The notes under the pieces: model-generated
Database searches by the model: none
Told to the model about the DNA's origin: nothing
What the model saw: only the letters and a program-made list of their open reading frames with translations
Shown here: positions 1 to 6,546 of the stretch, piece by piece
Position numbering within the stretch: position 1 is the stretch's first letter
Layout: the number at the start of each line of letters is the position of its first letter
Made by a program: the position numbers and the translations under genes
DNA from: CALZJC01 sp041574955
GTDB lineage: Bacteria; Acidobacteriota; Thermoanaerobaculia; Multivoradales; JAHEKO01
Reading direction: 5' to 3'
DNA length: 20,966 nucleotides
Assembly (NCBI GenBank): GCA_041574955.1
Contig: JBFGNS010000078.1
Location: 1-20,966 of the forward strand

Positions 1-192
1 GAGGTCGCGTCGGCGCGCGGCCAGTCGCTGGCCCAGCTGGCGGTCGCCTGGGTGCTGCGCCACCGGGAGGTCACCTCGGCGCTGGTCGGTGCCAGCCGGG
101 TGGGGCACGTCGAGGCGTCGGTGGCGGCGCTCGACCGGCTCGAGCTGTCGGCCGAGGAGCTGGCGGCGATCGACGAGATCCTGGCAGGCTAG
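1..192 (+). CDS. Aldo/keto reductase, C-terminal fragment (5' end outside window)
   Basis: Frame 1 is open from the first base to a TAG at 190-192 and gives 63 residues of a protein whose start lies upstream of the window. The segment SLAQLAVAWVLRHREVTSAL, then VGASRVGHVEASVAAL and LSAEELAAIDEILAG, matches the last strand and helices of the aldo/keto reductase TIM barrel. In that family the VxGASxxxHVEASV stretch helps bind the NADP(H) phosphate and adenine. Known members reduce aldehydes or ketones in the cytoplasm with NADPH. The fragment resembles the YghZ/Kv-beta type (AKR14-like), but the catalytic Asp-Tyr-Lys-His part is not visible, so the substrate cannot be assigned. It converges on the deacetylase gene, with 34 bp between the two stop codons. 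Confidence 0.85.
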   Translation, partial: EVASARGQSLAQLAVAWVLRHREVTSALVGASRVGHVEASVAALDRLELSAEELAAIDEILAG

Positions 193-220
193 GCCGCCGC
201 TCCGCCGGCCGAGCGGTGGC
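193..220. terminator. Hairpin between convergent stop codons, possible bidirectional terminator
   Basis: Arms 193-202 and 211-220 form a 10-bp stem with one G-U pair and an 8-base loop. The stem starts at the base right after the aldo/keto reductase stop and sits just before the stop of the opposing deacetylase gene. There is no T-run on either side, so it is not a classic intrinsic terminator. It may act as a GC-only hairpin or protect 3' ends. GC-rich sequence produces such hairpins by chance, so confidence is modest. Confidence 0.35.
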
Positions 221-226
221 GGCGGG

Positions 227-1189
227 CTATTCCGGCGGGTCGTCCATCGAATAGCCCGGCGCGCCGGCGGGGCGCCGCATCGCGGTCAGGCCCAGCCTCT
301 CGACCAGATCGCGGTAGGTCACCAGTTCGACCGCGCCGGCCGCCACCGCCTGCCGGAAGGCCGGCGAGGTCAACGCCTCCAGCTCGGCCTGGCGATGGCG
401 CGCCACCCGGAACGGGTCGCGCGGGTTGTTGAGGTCCACCAGCGCCGACATCTCGGGGGTCTCGAGCCCGAGATGCATCACCAGCAGGTTGGGCCGCCCG
501 GGCCGCAGCTGGCCGACGATCTCCAGCAGGCGGCGGAGCTTCTGCTCCGGCTCGACGTCCCACAGCGAGGCCGAGCGCTCGTCGAAATACTGGGCCATGC
601 CGACGCCATACTCGGCGGCCAGCTGCTCGACGAGCTCGCGCAGCTCGGGCGTCGAGACGGCGGTCAGCATGTGGTAGTCGAGGTAGTCGACGCGCAGCCC
701 GGCGCGCAGCGCGCGGTCGATCTGGGCGCGCAGCTCCAGACGGACCTCGTCGAGATCCACCTCGGCGGCCGCGAAGTCGGCCTCGGTGGCGTGGAAGTGG
801 CCGTTGGCGTCGACCAAGCTCGGCACCCGGGCGGCGCCCACCACCGGGCCCCACTTGTACTCCCCCCACTCCGAGTTGAGGGTCAGGTGGATGCCGACGG
901 CGACCCGCGGCTGGCCGCGCAGAATGCGGGCGGCTTCGAGAAACCACGGGCAGGCGGTCATCACCGAGGCCGAGAACGGCAGGCCGGTGGCGATCAGCCG
1001 CTGGACGCCGGCGTTGACCGCGTGGCACATGCCGACGTCGTCGCAGCGGATGGCGAGCCGGGGCGGCGCCGCGGGCTCGGCGGCGCCCGCCGGCAGCGGC
1101 GGCATTACCAGGGCGGCGAGCAGGAAGAGGGGCAGCCGGCGCCGGGGGGCGGCGCTGCGGCCGGGCGTGGAGCGGGCGGGTCGTGTCAT
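227..1189 (-). CDS. Exported YdjC/ChbG-HpnK family carbohydrate deacetylase
   Basis: This encodes a 320-aa protein of the YdjC superfamily. Known members (ChbG, HpnK) remove N-acetyl groups from amino sugars in a metal-dependent reaction. Residues 1-38 look like a signal peptide: Arg-rich start, hydrophobic LPLFLLAALVMPPLPAG, and an Ala-rich cleavage zone. Visible family motifs are RCDDVGMCHAVNAGV (Asp50-Asp51), GIHLTLNSEW (His101), DYLDYHM (Asp171, His173) and LVMHLG (His239), the expected metal and catalytic positions. The frame is open further upstream, but ATG 1189 is preferred. It has GGAGA five bases upstream and begins the signal peptide, while an upstream start would overlap the divergent SIS-domain gene. 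E. coli ChbG is, as I recall, cytoplasmic, so an exported version suggests action on oligosaccharides in the periplasm. Substrate is not determined by sequence alone. Confidence 0.88.
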   Translation of the reverse strand: MTRPARSTPGRSAAPRRRLPLFLLAALVMPPLPAGAAEPAAPPRLAIRCDDVGMCHAVNAGVQRLIATGLPFSASVMTACPWFLEAARILRGQPRVAVGIHLTLNSEWGEYKWGPVVGAARVPSLVDANGHFHATEADFAAAEVDLDEVRLELRAQIDRALRAGLRVDYLDYHMLTAVSTPELRELVEQLAAEYGVGMAQYFDERSASLWDVEPEQKLRRLLEIVGQLRPGRPNLLVMHLGLETPEMSALVDLNNPRDPFRVARHRQAELEALTSPAFRQAVAAGAVELVTYRDLVERLGLTAMRRPAGAPGYSMDDPPE

Positions 1190-1295
1190 CCGAGTCTCCG
1201 GTCGAGAGCGGCGTTGCCGTTGCGCGCCGATCATCTCACCATGCCGGTTGGGCGCGAGCGGCTGTAGACTGCGGGGCGCAGCCGGTGGAGGAGCG
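1190..1295. promoter_or_regulatory. Divergent intergenic region between deacetylase and SIS-domain genes
   Basis: These 106 bp lie between two divergent start codons, so promoters for both genes should be here. Ribosome-binding sequences are clear at both ends: GGAGA for the minus gene and GGAGGAG (1287-1293) for the plus gene. I could not pick a convincing -35/-10 pair, nor an operator palindrome like the one at 16652. Confidence 0.45.
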
Positions 1296-2333
1296 ATGAG
1301 CCTGGAGTCGGAGATTCGCGAGCAGCCGGCGGTGCTCGAGCGCCTGCTGGGCAGCCAGCTCGACACCGCAGGCGAGATGGCGGCACGGATCGCCCGCCGC
1401 GGGGTGCGCTCGATCTTCATCGCGGCGCGCGGCAGCTCGGACAACGCGGCGGTCTACGCCAAATACCTGTGGGGCTCGGTCAACCGCCTGCCGGTGGCGC
1501 TGGCCGCGCCGTCACTGTTCACTCTCTACCGCACGCCGCCGCGGCTCGACGGCGCCCTGGTGGTCGGCATCTCGCAGTCGGGCGAGTCGCCGGACATCGT
1601 CGCGGTGATCGAGGAGGGCCGGGCGCAGGGCGCGTTGACGCTGGCGATCACCAACCAGCCGTCGTCGCCGCTGGCAGCGGCGGCCGAGATGGTCCTCGAC
1701 ACGGCTGCCGGCCCGGAGCTCGCGGTCGCCGCCACCAAGACCTACACCGCCCAGCTGGCGGCCATTGCGCTGCTGAGCGCCGCGGCGGCGGACGACCGGC
1801 GGATGCTGGCGGAGCTCGAGCGCGTGCCGCGGCTGGTCGACGAGGTGCTCGCGCTGGACGAGCCGATCCGCGCCGCCGCCGAGCGCTACCGCTACATGGA
1901 CCGCTGCGTCGTCCTGGGGCGCGGCTTCAACTACGCCACCGCCTACGAGTGGTCGCTCAAGCTCAAGGAGATGACCTACGTGGTTGCCGAGCCGTACTCG
2001 GCGGCGGATTTCCGGCACGGCCCGGTGGCGATCGTCGGCGACGGCTTTCCGGTGCTGGCGGTGGCGCCCGCGGGCGCCGTGCTCGAGGACGCGTTGGTGC
2101 TGCTCGAGACGCTGGCGCGCGAGCACCGGGCGGAGCTGCTGGTGGTCTCGAACGAGCCGCGTGCCCTGGCGCTGGCGCGCACCCCGGTGGCGCTGCCGTC
2201 CGAGCTGCCCGAGTGGCTGAGCCCGCTGGTGTCGATCGTGCCGGCCCAGCTGTTCTCGTACCATCTGACCCGCGCCAAGGGCTACGACACCGAGAAGCCG
2301 AGGCGGCTCGAGAAGGTCACGCGCACCCTGTAG
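1296..2333 (+). CDS. SIS-domain sugar isomerase/deaminase (GlmS-isomerase / NagB-II type)
   Basis: This encodes a 345-aa cytoplasmic protein with two SIS domains (about 25-165 and 195-330), equivalent to the isomerase half of glucosamine-6-phosphate synthase without the glutaminase domain. Phosphosugar-binding motifs are ARGSSDNAA (44-52), ISQSGESPD (92-100) and ATKTYTAQ (146-153). Aligned from memory with E. coli GlmS, the catalytic residues are kept at matching spacing: Glu225 (LKLKE) for E488, His241 (FRHGP) for H504 and Lys340 in the C-tail (RRLEKVTRTL) for K603. Without a glutaminase domain such proteins usually act as glucosamine-6-phosphate deaminases (NagB-II) or AgaS-like enzymes, feeding amino sugars into fructose 6-phosphate. 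ATG 1296 follows GGAGGAG closely. An in-frame opening back to 786 is rejected because it overlaps the deacetylase. The divergent deacetylase supports an amino-sugar role. Confidence 0.9.
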   Translation: MSLESEIREQPAVLERLLGSQLDTAGEMAARIARRGVRSIFIAARGSSDNAAVYAKYLWGSVNRLPVALAAPSLFTLYRTPPRLDGALVVGISQSGESPDIVAVIEEGRAQGALTLAITNQPSSPLAAAAEMVLDTAAGPELAVAATKTYTAQLAAIALLSAAAADDRRMLAELERVPRLVDEVLALDEPIRAAAERYRYMDRCVVLGRGFNYATAYEWSLKLKEMTYVVAEPYSAADFRHGPVAIVGDGFPVLAVAPAGAVLEDALVLLETLAREHRAELLVVSNEPRALALARTPVALPSELPEWLSPLVSIVPAQLFSYHLTRAKGYDTEKPRRLEKVTRTL

Positions 2334-2361
2334 CGCGCGGGCCGGCGACCGGCGGCGCTCC

Positions 2362-4563
2362 CTATCCGGCGGCTGCCAGCAGCTCGCGCACTCGCGCGAC
2401 CTCGCGGCGGTAGGAGTCCTCGGGTGCGGTGTCGAGGAACAGCTCGAGCAGCGGCCGAGCGGCCCGGGTGCGGCCGGCGCGCCACAGGCCGGTGCCGGCG
2501 GCCAGCAGCTTGCTCAGCTCTTCGGGGTCGGCCGCCACGGCACGGCGCCAGTGATCCAGCGCTGCCTCGACGCGGTCTTCCTCGGCCGCCATGATGCCCA
2601 GCGAGCTGTGGGCGCGGCCGATGCCCGGGTTGATCGCCAGCGCCTCCTCGAAGGCGGCGCGTGCGGCGTCTCGCTGCCCGCCGATCAGCAGGACGGTGCC
2701 GCGGTAGACCGGCACCAGGGCGGTGCCCGGATCCACCCGGCGCGCCCGGTCGAGCGCCTGGAAGGCCTCCTGCGCCCGGCCCAGCCGGGCCAGGGCGAGG
2801 GAGCGCACCAGCAGCACCTCGAGATCGGGCGCGGCGCCCGCGGCGTGCGGCTCGGTGACCGCCACCGCCTCGTCGGCGCGGCCCGCCTGGGTCAGGTAGG
2901 TGGCCAGCATAGCCAGCGCGGCGGGCTCGTCGGGGTGGAGCACGACGGCCCGCTGCTGCGCCTCGACGGCATCCTCGAGGTTGCCGGCGGCGCGCTCCAA
3001 GTAGGCCAGGTGGAGCAGCGCCGCCCGCATCCCGGGCCGCCGCCGGACCAGCTCGCGGCAGCGCCGGAGCGCGCCGTCGAGGTCGCCGGCCGCGTACAGC
3101 CCAACCACCTCGCGCAGCATGGCGTCGAGGGCGATCAGCCGCTTGGGGTCGTCTTCGGCGGTGTAGCTGGCGGCGCCGGCCGGCGCGCCGCCACCGCCCA
3201 GGTAGCCGAGGCTCTCGAGCCGCCGCCGGATCTCGGCGCTCTCCGGGCTGGGCGCGTTGCCGGGGTCGATGTCGCGCAACGGCGCCAGCCGCCGGCGCAG
3301 CTCGGCCAGCCGCTCGGGTCTGGCGGCCGCCAGGTTGCGCTGCTCGCGGGGGTCGGCGGCCAGATCGTAGAGCTCGGGGATCGGCAGCTCGATCAGCTTG
3401 GTGCCGCCCTCGATGACGCCGAACAGCGGCGCCCAGCCGTGGTTGAGCTGGCCCGACAAAGCCTCGAAGTAGGTCGCTGGCGGCTCGGGATCGTCGCCGC
3501 CGGTTGCCACTGGCAGCAGGCTGCGGCCGCGCAGCCCGGGCGGCACCGGCAGCGCCAGGGCGTCGAGCACGGTCGGCAGCAGGTCGACGTGGCGGGCCGG
3601 GGCGGCTACCACCCGCGGCGCCAGCAGGCGCGGCTGGTAGAGGACGAGCGGCACCCGCAGGACGCTCTCGTAGGCGAAGATGCCGTGGGTCGCCTCGCCG
3701 TGCTCGCCCAGCGCCTCGCCGTGGTCTGAGGTCAGCACAACCAGCGTGCCGCCCCCCTCGCCGGCGGCCAGGATCGGCTCGACCAGCGGCGCCAGGGCGG
3801 CGTCCGCCGCCGCCACCTCGCCCAGGTACGGCTGGTCGCGGTAGCGCGCCGCCAGCGCCGCCGGCGGCTGGTACGGGAAGTGCGGCTCGTAGAGGTGGAG
3901 CCAGCAGAAGGCCGGCCGTTCGTCGTCGGCCGACAGCCAGTCGCGGGCCAGCGCCACGGTCGCTTCGGCCGAGCGCTCCTGCTCGAGGAAGGCCGGCCGG
4001 GTGGTGGCGTCGACGAAGCTGTCCTCGTAGATCTCGAAGCCGCGGTCGAGGCCGAAGCGGGAGTCGAGCGGAAAGGCGCTGACGAAGGCGCCGGTGCGGT
4101 AGCCGTGCTCGCGCAGCAGACTGGCCAGGGTGGGCAGCTCGGCCGGGAAGCGGAACCCCGCGTTGTCGCGCACGCCGTGCTCCTGCGGGTAGAGCCCGGA
4201 GAACAGATTGGCGTGCGACGGCAGAGTCAGCACGTTGTGGGCGTGCGCGTCGGTGAAGCGGACGCCGCCGGCGGCCAGCCGGTCCATCCACGGCGTCTCG
4301 ACCCGGCGGTTGCCGTAGGAGCCCAGGGCGTCGGCGCGCAGCGTGTCGACGGTGATCACCAACAGGTCGAGCCCGGGCTCGCGCCGCACCCCGGTCTGGC
4401 GCGCGGCGGTTTGCGGCGGCGCGACCGGGTCGTCCGAGCGCGCGCCGCGCGGCTGCTCTTCACCGGCGCCCGGACTCTGGCACGCCGTGAGAGCCAGGAG
4501 CGCCGCCAGGGCGGCGGTCGCCGCCGGCACCAGACCGTTGCTGCGGGCGGTCCGACCGTGCAT
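2362..4563 (-). CDS. Sulfatase-like (alkaline phosphatase superfamily) lipoprotein with C-terminal TPR repeats
   Basis: This encodes a 733-aa protein. Residues 1-28 form a lipoprotein signal peptide ending in a lipobox (LTAC, Cys28), so the protein should be membrane-anchored. Residues about 65-455 form a sulfatase/phosphodiesterase fold: metal-site strand LLVITVDTLRADALGSYG (Asp73), nucleophile loop VLTLPSHANLFSGLYP (112-126), and LTSDHGEALGEHGE with Asp280-His281. The position that is Cys or Ser in CxPxR sulfatases is Thr113 (TLPSH). A formylglycine is therefore not expected, and a Thr nucleophile as in EptA/LtaS-type transferases is possible. Residues about 475-733 carry degenerate TPR units, e.g. 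EEALAINPGIGRAHSSLG. ATG 4563 gives a proper lipoprotein signal; its Shine-Dalgarno (GGGA) is weak. It lies 50 bp downstream of VWA-like gene 1 on the same strand and may share its transcript. Substrate unknown. Confidence 0.85.
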   Translation of the reverse strand: MHGRTARSNGLVPAATAALAALLALTACQSPGAGEEQPRGARSDDPVAPPQTAARQTGVRREPGLDLLVITVDTLRADALGSYGNRRVETPWMDRLAAGGVRFTDAHAHNVLTLPSHANLFSGLYPQEHGVRDNAGFRFPAELPTLASLLREHGYRTGAFVSAFPLDSRFGLDRGFEIYEDSFVDATTRPAFLEQERSAEATVALARDWLSADDERPAFCWLHLYEPHFPYQPPAALAARYRDQPYLGEVAAADAALAPLVEPILAAGEGGGTLVVLTSDHGEALGEHGEATHGIFAYESVLRVPLVLYQPRLLAPRVVAAPARHVDLLPTVLDALALPVPPGLRGRSLLPVATGGDDPEPPATYFEALSGQLNHGWAPLFGVIEGGTKLIELPIPELYDLAADPREQRNLAAARPERLAELRRRLAPLRDIDPGNAPSPESAEIRRRLESLGYLGGGGAPAGAASYTAEDDPKRLIALDAMLREVVGLYAAGDLDGALRRCRELVRRRPGMRAALLHLAYLERAAGNLEDAVEAQQRAVVLHPDEPAALAMLATYLTQAGRADEAVAVTEPHAAGAAPDLEVLLVRSLALARLGRAQEAFQALDRARRVDPGTALVPVYRGTVLLIGGQRDAARAAFEEALAINPGIGRAHSSLGIMAAEEDRVEAALDHWRRAVAADPEELSKLLAAGTGLWRAGRTRAARPLLELFLDTAPEDSYRREVARVRELLAAAG

Positions 4564-4613
4564 TCCCGGACCCTATCGGATCGGCCGCGGGTCCGCCGGC
4601 GAACTGACCGGGA

Positions 4614-6458
4614 CTAGCTGTCGGGGCCGACCTGCAGCGTGGTGGAGACGAACGACGCTTCGCGCGTGTTCTGGTCCACGACTCCGATGCCGGTCAGGTG
4701 GGTGCCGGCCGCCAGCTCCAGCGCGATCGCCAGATCGGCGAAACCGGTTGCCTGCGGCGATCCCTGCACCCGGTAGCTCTTCTCGTCGGTCATCAGGGTG
4801 TTGCCGTCCACCTGGCGCACCATCACGCGCACCAGCACCTCGGCCAGGTAGGCGTCGCCCTGCGGCAGAAACGCCAGCCGCTCGACCGGCACCATGACGT
4901 GCAGGGGCAGGCGGTAGCTCGAGGATTCGGTCTGGGTGATCTCTCCCGCCCCGAGCCGCACTTCGAGCGCGTTGCTGGTGAGACCCAGGTTGAGGGCGCC
5001 TTCGATCCTCTCACTCAGCCACTGGCTCGGGCTCTTCTCCAGATAGCCGCGCCGGTAGCGCGCCGTCCGGTCGCCGCCGGCCACCTTCACCTCGATGCGG
5101 TGGTCGCGCTGCTCATCGCCGCCGGCCGGCGGCTGGTAGGCGAGCGAGTAGTAGTGCCCCAGGTCGTCGGCGATCTTCTCGAGCTCGGGCAGCAGATCGT
5201 TCTGGTTGAACACCGCGCGGCCGCCGGTCTCGCCGGCGAGCATGCCGAGCCCTTCGCGCTCGCCGGCCCGCTTGCTGGCCTCGAAGGCGCCGCGCGCGCG
5301 GGCGCCGCCGCCGCGGCCGCGCTCGGAGCGGCCGGCGGTGGCGTCGCCGGTACCCGGCGAGCGCAGCCCCGAGGTCTGCAGCGAGTAGATGGTCACCCGG
5401 TTGGGGTTGGCGTGACGCGTCAGGTCGAGGAAGGCCGAGCTCATCTGTTGCGCCAGCGTGCCGGTCAGCAGGTCGCTGCCGGCGGCGGGGCACAGGCTGC
5501 TGGCGTCGGTCGCCAGCTCGGCGCCGGGCTGGGTCTCGAGCCCGTCGCTCAGGTAGAGCAGCGTCTTGACTCCCGGCAGCCCGGCCAGGAACGAGGCGGT
5601 GCTCGACAGGTTGGTCAGGGTGACCGCCACCCGCTGGCTGTTCGAGCGCGTCCAGGAGTCGAGAATCGGCTGGATCTGGTTGGCGAACATGCCGCAGGCG
5701 TCGGGGCCGGCGCCCGAGCCGACGCCGCCGACCACCGCGCGCGGACCGCCCACGCTGGAGGCGCCGCCGCCGGGCTCGCCCGGCTGGCCGCCGGCCGACG
5801 GCACGGCGGCCAGACCGGCGGAGGCGGAGCCGACGGCGTCCTGGCTCTCCTCCCACACGTCGCGGATTGCGTCGATCGCCAGGCGGGTCTCGGACTCGAT
5901 GTCGATGCCGCTCGCGGTGCCCTTGGCTAGGCGGTCGAGGGCCGCCGCCAGCTCGGCCGTGGTCGAGCCGAACGGTGCCTCCACCGACAGGCTGCGGTCC
6001 TGGCGCAGCAGCAGCACCCGGCCGGCGGGCACCGATTCGCCGTTCAGGAACTCCCGCAGGCTGCGGATGAGCGCCGGATAGCGTGTCGGGTGGAGTCGGG
6101 ACTGGTCGAAGTAGACCACCACGTGGGCGGGGCTCGAGCCGGCGACCTCGGGCGTGCCGCCGGCCTCGGTCGTTGCCGCGCCCGGTGTAACGGGCTCGGC
6201 GACCCGCCCGGCGCGCATCTCGGTGAAGTGGGTGACGGCGACTGGCCGGCCGTCGTGCTGCACCTCGAAGTCGGCGGCGGCGAGGCCGGTCACCGGGTTG
6301 CCGGCGGCGTCGGTGACCCAGACGTCGACGGTCACCAGCTCGACGTCGACGCGCTCGGCGAAGCCGGTGGCGGGGGGTTGGGCGAAGGCGGCAGCGGCGG
6401 CGGCGAACAGCGCGGCGGCCACGGCCGACGGTCGAGCGGAGGAATGGCGGTGGTTCAT
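4614..6458 (-). CDS. Secreted VWA-like acidobacterial-family protein, paralogue 1
   Basis: This encodes a 614-aa protein with an Ala-rich signal peptide (cleavage likely after AFA, residue 26). It resembles the 'VWFA-related acidobacterial domain' family (TIGR03436-like). Residues 36-80 match the N-terminal beta module (VDVWVTDAAGNPVTGL, ADFEVQHDG). A VWA-like core spans about 110-445, with VVVYFDQSRLHP, GVKTLLYLSDGLE, NRVTIYSLQTSGL and ETGGRAVFNQNDLLPELEKI followed by YYSLAYQPP. A beta-rich C-terminal region spans about 485-614. The first-strand Asp118 is kept, but the DxSxS metal site reads DQSRL. A Gly/Ser/Ala-rich stretch (208-254) and an Arg/Gly stretch (374-390) look flexible. Cys255 and Cys323 have counterparts in paralogue 2. 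ATG 6458 has GAGGAT six bases upstream; the frame stays open to 6887, but that part overlaps paralogue 2. Function is unknown; binding or scaffolding at the cell surface is inference. Confidence 0.85.
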   Translation of the reverse strand: MNHRHSSARPSAVAAALFAAAAAAFAQPPATGFAERVDVELVTVDVWVTDAAGNPVTGLAAADFEVQHDGRPVAVTHFTEMRAGRVAEPVTPGAATTEAGGTPEVAGSSPAHVVVYFDQSRLHPTRYPALIRSLREFLNGESVPAGRVLLLRQDRSLSVEAPFGSTTAELAAALDRLAKGTASGIDIESETRLAIDAIRDVWEESQDAVGSASAGLAAVPSAGGQPGEPGGGASSVGGPRAVVGGVGSGAGPDACGMFANQIQPILDSWTRSNSQRVAVTLTNLSSTASFLAGLPGVKTLLYLSDGLETQPGAELATDASSLCPAAGSDLLTGTLAQQMSSAFLDLTRHANPNRVTIYSLQTSGLRSPGTGDATAGRSERGRGGGARARGAFEASKRAGEREGLGMLAGETGGRAVFNQNDLLPELEKIADDLGHYYSLAYQPPAGGDEQRDHRIEVKVAGGDRTARYRRGYLEKSPSQWLSERIEGALNLGLTSNALEVRLGAGEITQTESSSYRLPLHVMVPVERLAFLPQGDAYLAEVLVRVMVRQVDGNTLMTDEKSYRVQGSPQATGFADLAIALELAAGTHLTGIGVVDQNTREASFVSTTLQVGPDS

Positions 6459-6546
6459 GGTCGTATCCTCGGTGTACAGTCTGGACTTCAGCTTATCGTG
6501 CCGCAGTCGACGGGGTCGGCGGCAGTCGCAACCGGAAGGAGCCTCG
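6459..6546. promoter_or_regulatory. Divergent intergenic region between VWA-like paralogues 1 and 2
   Basis: These 88 bp separate two divergent start codons and should hold promoters for both. The sequence is less GC-rich than the flanking genes near 6465-6500. Ribosome sites are evident for both genes (GAGGAT on minus at 6465-6470; GGAAGGAG on plus just before 6541). I see no confident -35/-10 pair or palindromic operator. Confidence 0.45.

Noticed and set aside
786..1295. Upstream extension of the SIS-domain gene to 786
   Set aside because: The added sequence overlaps the deacetylase and its promoter region and has no domain. ATG 1296 has a strong ribosome site and begins a normal SIS protein.
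2334..2361. GCCGG-CGA-CCGGC mini-hairpin between the convergent SIS and sulfatase-like genes
   Set aside because: Only a 5-bp stem with a 3-base loop and no T-run; common by chance at this GC content.
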